Shown: piece after piece, positions 56,922 through 64,000 of the stretch
Layout of the letters: the number at the start of each line of letters is the position of its first letter
Numbering within the stretch: position 1 is the stretch's first letter
NCBI RefSeq assembly: GCF_029714945.1
Contig: NZ_CP121634.1
Coordinates: 8,515,001 to 8,579,000 of the forward strand
DNA from: Bradyrhizobium sp. CIAT3101
GTDB lineage: Bacteria > Pseudomonadota > Alphaproteobacteria > Rhizobiales > Xanthobacteraceae
Reading direction: 5' to 3'
Length of the DNA: 64,000 nt
Translations under genes and position numbers: made by a program
Notes under the pieces: model-generated
Told to the model about the DNA's origin: nothing
Database searches by the model: none
What the model saw: only the letters and a program-made list of their open reading frames with translations

Positions 56922-57138
56922 TTTGCAAGGTCATTTGCTTTGTTCCCGCTAACGATCGTTTGCAGCTATCTATCCGGCTTTATGGCAATGCCACGAGCCT
57001 TGATGAGATCCGCGGGCCGGCGCCCAATTACGTTGGCGGGCTCTAAAGCTCGATAGGTCCAACGGGCTTAGCCGACCCCGGTCCGACCGGTTGCCATCAC
57101 TCTGCTATTTGCCCTCGCAAACGGGAACCACGCTCGTT
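56922..57138 (-). ncRNA. Candidate bridge RNA region of IS110 copy 2
   Basis: This noncoding end is collinear and almost identical with 23472-23691 and contains several GC-rich dyads. ATAGGTCCAA at 57053-57062 matches the complement of the left target flank TTGGGCCTAT (56895-56904) at 9 of 10 positions, as expected for a target-guide loop. Start, end and fold of the RNA are not established. Confidence 0.4.
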
Positions 57139-58142
57139 TTATACTTGCGCGCGGTACTCTTCACCATTGACCATGATCGCCCAAGCGATCCGTGCAGTTT
57201 TGTGAGCGAGCGCAACCGTCACGACGTTGAAGGGACGTCGCCGAGCATCGCTGTTATCCAGGTATTGGCTACCTGATGGATACGGACGCGATGAACAGCT
57301 GCTCGGGCGCCATGTATCAACAATTTGCGAATGTAGCCGTCGCCACGTTTGCTGATGCCGCCTAAACGTTCCTTCCCCCCAGTCGAATGCTGCTTCGGTA
57401 CTAATCCAAGCCAGGCAGCGAAATGCCTTGCGGAAGCGAACTGTTGTGGGTGATCGACAGACGCAGCCAGCGCGGTAGCGGCAAATGGGCCGATGCCCGC
57501 CACCTTCATGAGACGCCGACAAACTTCATTGTCTTTGGCAGTTGCAAGGATCATCTTCTCCTGGCTTTCAATGTGCAGCTCAAGATCTTCGATCTGATCT
57601 ACGAGGATTGAAAGGGCGCTGCGCGCGCTCTGTGGGGTGCGCTCGTCAACATTCACGATTCCCATAAGCTCTCTGGCGTTTGCTTTACCCTTCCCGGTCA
57701 CGATCCCCAACTCGCCTAAATGACCACGCAGGGCGTTTATCGCGCCGGTGCGCTGGCGAACAAGCAAGTCTCGCGTCCGATGCAGCATTAAAAGTCCCTG
57801 CTGTTCGGTGCTTTTTACGGGCACAAAGCGCATGCCAGGCCGTTGGACGGCTTCCCAGCACGCCTCCGCATCAGCAGCGTCATGTTTGTTCGTCTTGACG
57901 TAGGCTCGAACGTAGCGAGCCGGCATGAGACGTGCTTTGTGCCCGAGGTTTATAAGTTCGCGAGCCCAATGATGAGCGCTGCCGCAGGCCTCAAGACCGA
58001 CGAGACAACTTGGAAGCCGTGAAAAGAACTCCAGGACCTTCCCGCGGGCGAGCTTCTTGCGGATAATTTCTCCATCCGCCGTAATACAGTGAATTTGAAA
58101 CCAGCTCTTCGAGATATCAAGCCCGATTGTCATCATAGCCAT
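57139..58142 (-). pseudogene. IS110-family transposase, copy 2 (late frameshift)
   Basis: From MAMMTIGLDISKSWFQI with GGAGG upstream. The DEDD RuvC-like domain has GLDIS, LVGLEACGSAHHWA and NKHDAADAEA. The C-terminal Tnp_20 domain has GIGPFAATALAASVDHPQQFASARHFAAWLGLVPKQHSTGGKERLGGISKRGDGYIRKLL, including the Ser-containing catalytic loop. A one-base loss near 57237 replaces the last 30 residues (RRPFNVVTVALAHKTARIAWAIM, still readable in another frame). Catalytic motifs are intact, so only the tail is affected. Confidence 0.88.
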
Positions 58143-58913
58143 AGCTTGTCCTCCTTGGGGTGCCCTCTGCAGCTTATCAGGGCGGGGACCGTCCATCTCA
58201 TTATGCCCGCGACGACCGGCCCTGGGGCGTCACGGACCCGCCCGCCGTCGCCTATGTCTACGCTCCCGATCGCAAGGCCGAACGGTCGATCTGACCTCGC
58301 GGGTTTTGCCGGCATCCTCCAGGTCGACGGTTATGCTGGCTATCGGGTCCTGGCCGAGCGCGGTGACGTTGAACTGGCGTTCTGCTGGTCCCATGTGCGC
58401 CGGCGCTTCTACGAACTCGCCGCGGCCGGTCCCGCGCCGATCGCCAGCGAGGCGCTCGGAATACCAAACTCGCGGAGGCCATTCGATGCACTGTCGCGTT
58501 GGGACGGGCTGACGCGCTTCATTGCCGACGGCCGCATCGAGGATCGATTCCAACGTCGTCGAGCGCGCTATCCGCCCAATCGGGCTCAACCGCAAGAACG
58601 CTCTGTTCGCTGGCTCGGGCGGCGGCGGCGAACACTGGGCCATCATCGCCTCACTGATCGAAACCTGCAAGCTCATCGGCGTCGAACCCCACGCCTATCT
58701 CGCCGACGTCATCACCCGCATCATCAACGACCACCCGAACAGGCAGATCGACGAACTGCGACCCTGGGCCTATCTCACTACCCAAGAACGCTCGCCCGTG
58801 GCCTGAGAACATCGCTTACCCCCTATACTTAATTCAGATTGAAGTTTGTGACCTGAGCCCCGGCATTTCCTCCAAAAATGGGTAGAGTCCATAACCCGGT
58901 TAGGGGGATGGAC

Positions 58914-59165
58914 GATGAAAACGAGCCGGTTCACGGAAGAGCAGATCATTGGGATCCTGCGCGAGCAGGAAGCTGGGGCATCGACCGCCGACGTCTGTCG
59001 CAAGCACGGGATCAGCAGCGCGACGTTCTACAAGTGGGAAAGGTAAGTACGGCGGCCTGGAGGACGAGAACGCCAGGCTGAAGAAGCTTTTGGCCGAGGC
59101 GATGCTGGACAACGCCATGCTCAAGGACGTGGCCTCAAAAAAAATGGTGACGCCCGCCGCGATGC
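58914..59165 (+). pseudogene. IS3 OrfA (deleted internally)
   Basis: [42 protein letters not shown] is a normal helix-turn-helix start, but a short deletion with stop follows near 59045. The leucine-zipper half ([24 protein letters not shown]) continues in another frame. The ACGGAAGAG at 58933-58941 is the unoccupied version of the site used by the second IS110 lineage. Confidence 0.8.
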
Positions 59166-60053
59166 GAGAGGCCGTTGCTCACCTGCAAATTACGTTTGAG
59201 GTGAGCGAGCGGCGGGCGTGTGCAGCACTTGGCGTAGATCGCACGTCCCACCGCTATCGGAGTTGCCGGCCGGACGATGCCGCCGTGCGTACCCGCCTGC
59301 GCGAACTGGCCGGCGTCCGCCGCCGGTTCGGCTACCGCCGTCTACTCCGCCGCGAGGGCCTCACCATGAACCACAAGAAGTTCCGCCGTCTATACCGCGA
59401 GGAACTGCGGCAGGTGCGCCGCCGCAGCGGGCGCAAACGGGCGCCGGCACGAGGGCGCCAATGGCGATCCCTCAGGGATCGAACCAGCGCTGGAGCCTCG
59501 ACTTCCTGTCGGATGCCTTTGTCGACGGCCGGCGCTTCCGCATCCTCGCGGTCGTCGACGACTTCGCCCGCGAATGCCTGGCGCTGGTCGCCGACACCTC
59601 GCTGCCGGGTCTGCGGGTGGCCTGAACTCGAGGTCATCATCGCCTGGCGTGATCGTCCGGTCATGTGCGTCTCCGACAACGGCACCGAGCTGACCGGCAT
59701 GGCGATCCTGCGCTGGTGCCATGAGATGCGGATCGAGCGGCACTATATCGCCCCCGGCAAGCCCACCCAGAACGCCTTCATCGAGAGCTTCAACGGCCGC
59801 CTGCGCGACGAACTCCTCAATGAGACGCTCTTCACTTCGCTGGCTCAGGCACGTGCCGCACTGAGCACATGGAAAGACGACTACAACAACGTTCGCCCGC
59901 ACAGCTCGCTCGGCCACCTCACCCCGAGCGAGTTCGCCGATCGTAATGCTCCCCGACCGCAACGGGGCAGCGCGCTGCTCTATGCCGAGGGCTCCGCGCC
60001 CCGTTGCTCCACCGAGCCCGTTGGGCTCAAATGTCACCGGAACTCTTCAGCGG
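59150..60053 (+). pseudogene. IS3 OrfB transposase (frameshifted)
   Basis: [42 protein letters not shown] is followed by a frameshift near 59450, then [39 protein letters not shown] (Asp), another shift near 59625, then [11 protein letters not shown] (Asp) and [20 protein letters not shown] (Glu) to [16 protein letters not shown]. All DDE residues are present, but in three frames. Confidence 0.83.
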
Positions 60054-60104
60054 ATGAAGTTGGGGCTCAGGTCATTTGCTCTGGCCTATATGAGGACCAG
60101 GAGC

Positions 60105-60245
60105 ATGAAGCGCAACCGCTTTACGGAAGAGTGGAGTATTCGGTCCCAATCGCCTGACCGATTTGCCGCGCGGCACGTTTTGGCTGACGATCATGGACCA
60201 ACTCCACCCGGAAAGGAGGAGCCATGATCTAAGTCGGCCTCGAGC
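60105..60245 (+). mobile_element. IS3 orfA start interrupted by an IS110-family left end (relic)
   Basis: 60105-60131 reads MKRNRFTEE, an IS3 OrfA N-terminus. From 60132 the sequence matches the left end of the IS110 element at 62815, down to AGGAGCCATGATCT, where the recombinase start now reads MI-stop-VGLELD. It diverges at about 60245. This is a truncated second copy of the element at 62815. Confidence 0.65.
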
Positions 60246-60259
60246 TCGATGGTAAGCGT

Positions 60260-60620
60260 AGCGCTGCGGCCCTTTTGAATGGCGCTTGACGCATATTTTG
60301 CTTGCGTGGCGCGTCGCCGCAGCTTCCATGTGTCGGACAACGCGTTGACGGCGGCTTCGAGCGCCTTCCGGTCGACGGCGTTGGGATCGAACCGCTCCAC
60401 ACCCCAGAGGCGCATTTGTTCGTGCTCTGGATGGGTGGGGTCGCCGCTGGCTTCGAGGTGTTCGGCATAACTGGCGCACCGCCGACGTCTTCCGGAGGGC
60501 AACGACCGGCGGCCTCGAGCAGGAGGGGCAGGCCCTCTGTCGTGGTGTTGTCGAACCATTTTTCGAGCTTGATCACATGGTCCCAGCTGTTCCGAAGTCA
60601 TAGAGACAATGGATCGTCTT
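60260..60620 (-). pseudogene. Plasmid pRiA4b ORF-3-like protein (frameshifted)
   Basis: Minus-strand frames give HVIKLEKWFDNTTTEGLPLLLEAAGRCPPEDVGGAP followed by YAEHLEASGDPTHPEHEQMRLWGVERFDPNAVDRKALEAAVNALSDTW. This is the conserved C-terminal part of the pRiA4b ORF-3 / IS1096 TnpR-like family, common as a passenger on rhizobial plasmids and mobile DNA. Its function is unknown. Frameshifts near 60465 and an absent N-terminus make it a pseudogene. Confidence 0.7.
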
Positions 60621-60844
60621 GGCGCCGGTCTCGCGGACGACATCGCAAAGCCGCGTTTTGCTGGCATCCATTGGCTGGTGGCACTAATCGTTGTGGGGTT
60701 TAGAAATCCCCCAACGGATCTCACCCGCGAAGAACTCGAAAAGGCGACCGGTGAGGACGACGAGGTCCTCCTGGAGCGCGGGCGAAAACCTTGCCGCGCC
60801 GCCGAGCTTATCGATCACCGTCAATATGCCCCAATGAAGCCCAG

Positions 60845-60955
60845 AGCGCGACATCTTCAGCTACTTCGAAGGCTTCTACAATCACCATCGCAGACATTCG
60901 GCCATCGGCTATATGAGCCCGGTCGAGATGGAGCTAAATCGGCTCGAACCCTGCT
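60845..60955 (+). pseudogene. IS3-family OrfB C-terminal scrap
   Basis: DIFSYFEGFYNHHRRHSAIGYMSPVEMELNR matches the extreme C-terminus of IS3-group transposases (YNxxRRHSALGYLSPVEYE). Nothing else of the element remains. Confidence 0.65.
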
Positions 60956-60999
60956 CACTTTATTGGGGGAAAATCAGCGCTCTCCTTAACACCGTTCGT

Positions 61000-62388
61000 T
61001 CAACTGCAACCGCACAACTCTTCGAGAAGCTCAATCAGATGACTAGCGCAGGTCGCGGGATTGAGCAGCGCTGCGCGCAAATAGGTTTGCCCGCGCCATT
61101 CCGCCAAGCTGAGCCAGTAGGTTCTCTTTTGTGTCAGTTCGCGATGCACGCGGGTCAAGCGGTCGCCCGACTTGTTTGGCGGATCGATCTGAAAGAGCTG
61201 CAACGCTAGATTTGGTGAGTGCTGTGGCTTGAAGCGCGGGTGGCCGTTGAGCAACTGGAACAAGTACTGCGCGAGATCGATGCTGCGATCAACTCGATCG
61301 CCAACACCTTTTGCACCCACAATTTGCAGCAAAACCCAAAGGGTTACCGCATCTGCGCGTCGGGATGCCTGAATGCTCCATTGACCGCGATGATGACCTT
61401 CGGACAGAGAATACGGAAGCGGCCACTCAAGATTGCGATTAAATGTCTCTTTCTTGAGAAATAGGACAAGAGCGCACAGCCGCGGTACATAGAGCCATTT
61501 TTGAGGTGCAACGGCAATGGAGTCCGCTTCGTTTAGGCCGTAGAGAAGGTGCCGATGGCGTAGGCTGAACGCCAGATTGCCACCATACACCGCATCGACA
61601 TGGAGCCAAGCATCGTAAGATTTGCTGACCTTTGAAATAGCTGAGACGTCATCAACGGCGCCTTGCAGCGTAGTTCCCAAGGTTGCCACTACAATTTTTC
61701 GACTGTGGGGTGGCAATCGTCTTAATAAGTTGGCCAAAGTATCTGGGTTTATGTGCCCACCGTCGTCAGTCGGCAGATGCACAACGTTGGAACGCGGGAT
61801 TCCGAGAACCGATGCAGCTTTCGGAATAGACGAGTGTGCAGATTCGCTCAGCACCAATGCCGTGCTCTCGCGGCCGGATACATCGGAGAACCCTCCGACA
61901 GCTGCGAAGAGAGCTGTAAGATTGGCCAGAGAGCCGCCCGAGCAGAACGTACCTGTCGTCTCTGCGGGTAGATTGAGACGTGCCGCAAACTCCCTTATAA
62001 GAAGTTCTTCGATTTGACTTGCCGCGGGTGACAGCTCTTGGAAGATGAGATTGTTATTCAGCTGCGAAACCAGCGCATCGGTCAAAGATGCTATCGGATC
62101 TGGGGCGGTGTTCATGTGCCCGATCATTCCGGGGCAACCAAACATGGCACTCCCAGACACGATCTCGGACCATAAATCGTTCAGTGCCGTGATACCGAGG
62201 CCCACTTCCGGAACACTTGCAGGCGTCGGAACAGCGGCGGGTAACGGCTGGCGGGGCGACATGGTGTCAACCAATCGATCGGCCAAGCTCGACAGCAATT
62301 CTCGGAGTTCGTCGGCCGTGTACCAACCAGAGGCATCATATTGCCTTGTTAGTTCTTCGGAAGGTGGTTGCTCAAGCATGTTTGGCAT
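61000..62388 (-). CDS. Group II PLP-dependent amino acid decarboxylase
   Basis: This 462-residue enzyme has GMIGHMNTAPDPIASLTDALVSQLNNN, TGTFCSGGSLANLTALFAA, WLHVDAVYGG and the PLP-lysine segment DSIAVAPQKWLYVPRLCALVLF. The family includes aromatic-L-amino acid, glutamate, diaminobutyrate and tyrosine decarboxylases; the substrate is not clear. Base composition is lower in GC than that of the scoAB genes. It stands alone, with an IS3 scrap downstream and an IS110 element upstream, so it may have arrived as a single-gene cargo. Confidence 0.88.
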   Translation of the reverse strand: MPNMLEQPPSEELTRQYDASGWYTADELRELLSSLADRLVDTMSPRQPLPAAVPTPASVPEVGLGITALNDLWSEIVSGSAMFGCPGMIGHMNTAPDPIASLTDALVSQLNNNLIFQELSPAASQIEELLIREFAARLNLPAETTGTFCSGGSLANLTALFAAVGGFSDVSGRESTALVLSESAHSSIPKAASVLGIPRSNVVHLPTDDGGHINPDTLANLLRRLPPHSRKIVVATLGTTLQGAVDDVSAISKVSKSYDAWLHVDAVYGGNLAFSLRHRHLLYGLNEADSIAVAPQKWLYVPRLCALVLFLKKETFNRNLEWPLPYSLSEGHHRGQWSIQASRRADAVTLWVLLQIVGAKGVGDRVDRSIDLAQYLFQLLNGHPRFKPQHSPNLALQLFQIDPPNKSGDRLTRVHRELTQKRTYWLSLAEWRGQTYLRAALLNPATCASHLIELLEELCGCS

Positions 62389-62724
62389 TACCTGTGCCCC
62401 TTCGCGTTTCAGGAACCGAGGATAAATCGTCCCTCCCAGGAGCTGAATGATTGAACATCTCCGGCGGACAGCGATTCTCCACAGAACGCCGTTTCCCGCG
62501 CGAAAAGATTCATTGTATTATCCATCATAACCACTTGGTCGAACACGCTGCCGGAGATGGCTTCGTCTTTCCGGGCATCAAATACGAAAGACGGCCCCTA
62601 AAGAAAACTGCCAGTATTGGCAGGTGCGGGCCATTTCTACCCGGCCATATTTGTCGTGCTCACAGGCACGGCGAGGACTTCCACATTTGGACTGCAAAGC
62701 CCGAATTAGGGTCGGCACCGTGAT
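62389..62724. other. Leader region of the decarboxylase
   Basis: A 90-codon plus-strand frame is not recognisable. The decarboxylase promoter should lie here on the minus strand. Confidence 0.35.
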
Positions 62725-62814
62725 TGACCTGCCACGGAGTATTTCCTCGAGAAGGAGTTAGAGTCCCGCCCGAAGAACGACGGGCAGATGAAGCGAGCAC
62801 GGTTGACGGAAGAG
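62725..62814 (+). mobile_element. IS3-family left end and OrfA start (relic)
   Basis: TTGACCTGCCACGG near 62725 resembles an IS3 end, and MKRARLTEE (62788-62814) is an OrfA N-terminus. The IS110 element begins immediately after, interrupting orfA at the same codon as at 60131. Confidence 0.6.
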
Positions 62815-63955
62815 ATGGGGTATTCCTTCCCGATCGCCTGACCGTGGCTGACGATCATGCACCAACTCCACCCGGAAAGCAGGAGCCATGATCTACGTGG
62901 CCTCGATGTTTCGCTGAATTCCGTTGCGGTATGCGCGGTGGACGAGACCGGAAAGCTCATCCGGGAGGGAAACACGTTGGCGGACGCGCCATCGATGTGC
63001 AGTAGTCTCGAACCATGGGCTGGTCAAGTTGAGGGGTAGGCCTTGAGGCAGGATCGATGTCAGAATGGCTGACCGCAAATCTAATCGAACTGGGGCTGCC
63101 GGCCGTCAGGTTGGAAGCCCGCCAGTTAAGGCGGCACTTTCGGCAATGCCAGTGAAGACCGTTCGGAATGACGCTCCTGGGATCGCGCAGGTGGTGAGAA
63201 CGGGATGGTTCAAGCCTTGTTCACATCAAGAGCATCGGCAGCCAAAGGGCGCGGACGCTGGCCGCAGCTCGCAAGCCTATCATCCGCTCCATCGCTGCCG
63301 CAAAGCAAGTCATCCGCGGACTCTGCGTCCGCTCGGTCTCAAAGTCGGAATCTTCTCGTGGACTCTGTTCGCGACGCGAGTTCGTGAATTGGTCAGCGAT
63401 GACGCCTTACTGGAGGCGATCATGAATCCGCTCCTTGCCGGACGCGAAGCGCTGATGCGGGAGTACGCCCGACTGCACAGCCTCGTTCTGAAGGCTGTGC
63501 GCAGTGACCCGGCTTGTCGGCTTTTGATGAGGATGCCGGGGATCGGCCCGGTCTCTGCGTTGACCTTCCGCTCCACTGTGGACGATCCCAAACGATTCCT
63601 GCATTCCCAATCGGTCGGCGCCTATCTCGGGGTAACGCCCCGGCGATACCAATCTGGCGAGGTTGATCGGGTGGGACGGATCACAAAAGTCGGAGATGAA
63701 GAGACGCGCACAGCCTTGTTCGAAGCTGCCAACGTCGTTCTCAGGCCATCAAGCCGATGGTCTCCGATGAAGGCCTGGGCAGTGCGTGTTGCGACCGGCA
63801 AGGAAGCAAGCGTGCGGCGGTCGCGCTGCCAGAAAGATGGCTGTCATCCTTCACCAAATGTTTTGGAGCCCAATTCCGATGGCCGCCGGTGGCATAAGGA
63901 CGCCATCGCCGTCCCAAGAGAGCCCGTCGCGGGGCGTATCGTTGAGTTCGTATGA
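62815..63955 (+). mobile_element. IS110-family element (second lineage), inside IS3 orfA; may extend past the window
   Basis: The left end at 62815 is shared with 60132. The recombinase gene runs from 62888. The right end is not identifiable before the window ends at 64000. Confidence 0.7.
62888..63955 (+). pseudogene. IS110-family transposase, second lineage (frameshifted)
   Basis: AGGAG precedes ATG at 62888. LDVSLNSVAVCAVDETGKLIREGNTLADAPSMCSSLEPWAGQVE is the DEDD start, interrupted by TAG near 63037, then LRAALSAMPVKTVRNDAPGIAQVVRTGWFKP. The Tnp_20 domain is RLLMRMPGIGPVSALTFRSTVDDPKRFLHSQSVGAYLGVTPRRYQSGEVDRVGRITKVGDEETRTALFEAANVVL, followed by a continued C-terminus to 63955. Frameshifts near 62905 and 63220 inactivate it. 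The sequence differs clearly from the 57139 recombinase. Confidence 0.85.
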
Positions 63956-64000
63956 TCTATCGTGGCCTCTGGCTTGCAAGCAAGAGATCTGCGAGGCGAC

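Larger units (their letters stand above)
56907..58196 (-). mobile_element. IS110-family (IS1111-type) element, copy 2, inside IS66 tnpC
   Basis: Perfect 15-bp terminal inverted repeats ATGGACGGTCCCCGC lie at 56907-56921 and 58182-58196, identical to copy 1 at 23457-24699. The recombinase is on the minus strand, with a 217-bp noncoding end beyond its stop and about 40 bp before its start. It occupies the same codon of tnpC as copy 1, in the same orientation, although the host IS66 belongs to a different subfamily. Confidence 0.9.
56125..58806 (+). pseudogene. tnpC: IS66 TnpC, split by IS110 and internally deleted
   Basis: The 5' part MATTADTLPDDPGTLKAMLLAERARAARLEQIIKELQRHRFG continues through the zinc finger to YRQAQI, where a TAG (56707-56709) interrupts, then DLDRSTLADWVG and KLFADETTAPVLDPGRGRTKTGQLWAY up to the insertion. 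After the IS110 element it resumes at DLAGFAGILQVDGYAGYRVL; about 50 codons before ALSRWDGLTRFIADGRIE are deleted near 58465. The C-terminus NVVERAIRPIGLNRKNALFAGSGGGGEHW is intact. Confidence 0.85.
55184..58819 (+). mobile_element. IS66-family element interrupted by IS110
   Basis: The left end GTAAGCGCTGTTTCGG and inverted right end GTAAGCGATGTTCTCAGG agree well. It carries tnpA, tnpB and tnpC on the plus strand; tnpC is split by the IS110-family element at 56907-58196. The flanking 8 bases (CCCCCTGT and CCCCTATA) are only partly alike, so the target duplication has decayed or been rearranged. Confidence 0.85.
58849..60074 (+). mobile_element. IS3-family element, 1226 bp, with 4-bp target duplication
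   Basis: Perfect 13-bp terminal inverted repeats TGACCTGAGCCCC lie at 58849-58861 and 60062-60074, with TTTG duplicated at 58845-58848 and 60075-60078. Four base pairs and this OrfA type fit the IS407-like group. A truncated sibling sits at 36147-36805. Confidence 0.9.

Noticed and set aside
1..64000. CRISPR arrays, tRNA and rRNA genes
   Set aside because: No regularly spaced short repeats, no cloverleaf-like segments with a CCA-type end, and no rRNA-like sequence were noticed on reading; a tRNAscan or Rfam run would be decisive.

Overview
The window looks like an accessory or symbiosis-island type region of a rhizobial alphaproteobacterium, most plausibly Bradyrhizobium or a close relative. 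This is an inference from the insertion sequence families (IS66, IS3, IS110, IS256), a relic of the pRiA4b ORF-3 family, many solute ABC transporters and catabolic genes, and the mix of GC-rich genes (scoAB, the class III aminotransferase) with less GC-rich ones (kamA, the decarboxylase). No rRNA, tRNA or CRISPR array was seen.

Layout. 1-4408 is a minus-strand operon: a PotD/PotA/PotB/PotC-type ABC importer followed by an amidase that runs off the left edge, with two palindromes upstream. 4600-8630 is an old minus-strand IS66 relic split by a second IS66 (5029-7566) that still has a perfect 8-bp target duplication. 8817-14949 holds a polar amino acid binding protein, a two-subunit 3-oxoacid CoA-transferase, and an amino acid ABC ATPase and permease. 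15561-18100 is an IS66 with a perfect 8-bp duplication. 18361-30129 carries carnitine-type catabolic genes (thioesterase, CaiD-like hydratase, beta-keto acid cleavage enzyme, carnitine dehydrogenase, a racemase-family protein) broken up by IS66 copies, one of which is interrupted by an IS110-family element. 31541-33707 is a fold-IV aminotransferase plus Kbl-type synthase pair. An IS66 with an internal rearrangement (33898-37061) follows. 37152-40957 encodes an M20 amidohydrolase, an M24 peptidase and an archaeal/plant-type D-aminoacyl-tRNA deacylase homologue. 41721-44401 holds a tandem glycine riboswitch, a D-amino acid dehydrogenase and an Lrp regulator. 45129-51189 holds a class III aminotransferase, an IS3, an IS256 relic, a hydroxyacyl-CoA dehydrogenase and an IclR regulator. 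52453-54794 is an ATP-grasp ligase with a lysine 2,3-aminomutase. The rest is IS66, IS110 and IS3 material around a lone PLP decarboxylase.

How the genes fit together. Two metabolic themes recur. One is onium or carnitine breakdown: dehydrogenation, cleavage with acetyl-CoA, thioester hydrolysis, CoA transfer and racemisation or dehydration. The other is handling of D-, beta- and simple amino acids: D-amino acid dehydrogenase under a glycine riboswitch, D-aminoacyl-tRNA deacylase, Kbl, transaminases, lysine aminomutase plus ATP-grasp ligase, and several transporters.

The most striking mobile-DNA feature is that two different IS110-family lineages each sit twice at the same codon of another IS family's transposase gene. 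One is in IS66 tnpC and the other in IS3 orfA. The first has perfect 15-bp terminal inverted repeats and a long conserved noncoding end beyond the recombinase stop, as expected for a bridge-RNA-guided IS1111-type element; a 10-nt segment there resembles the left target flank.
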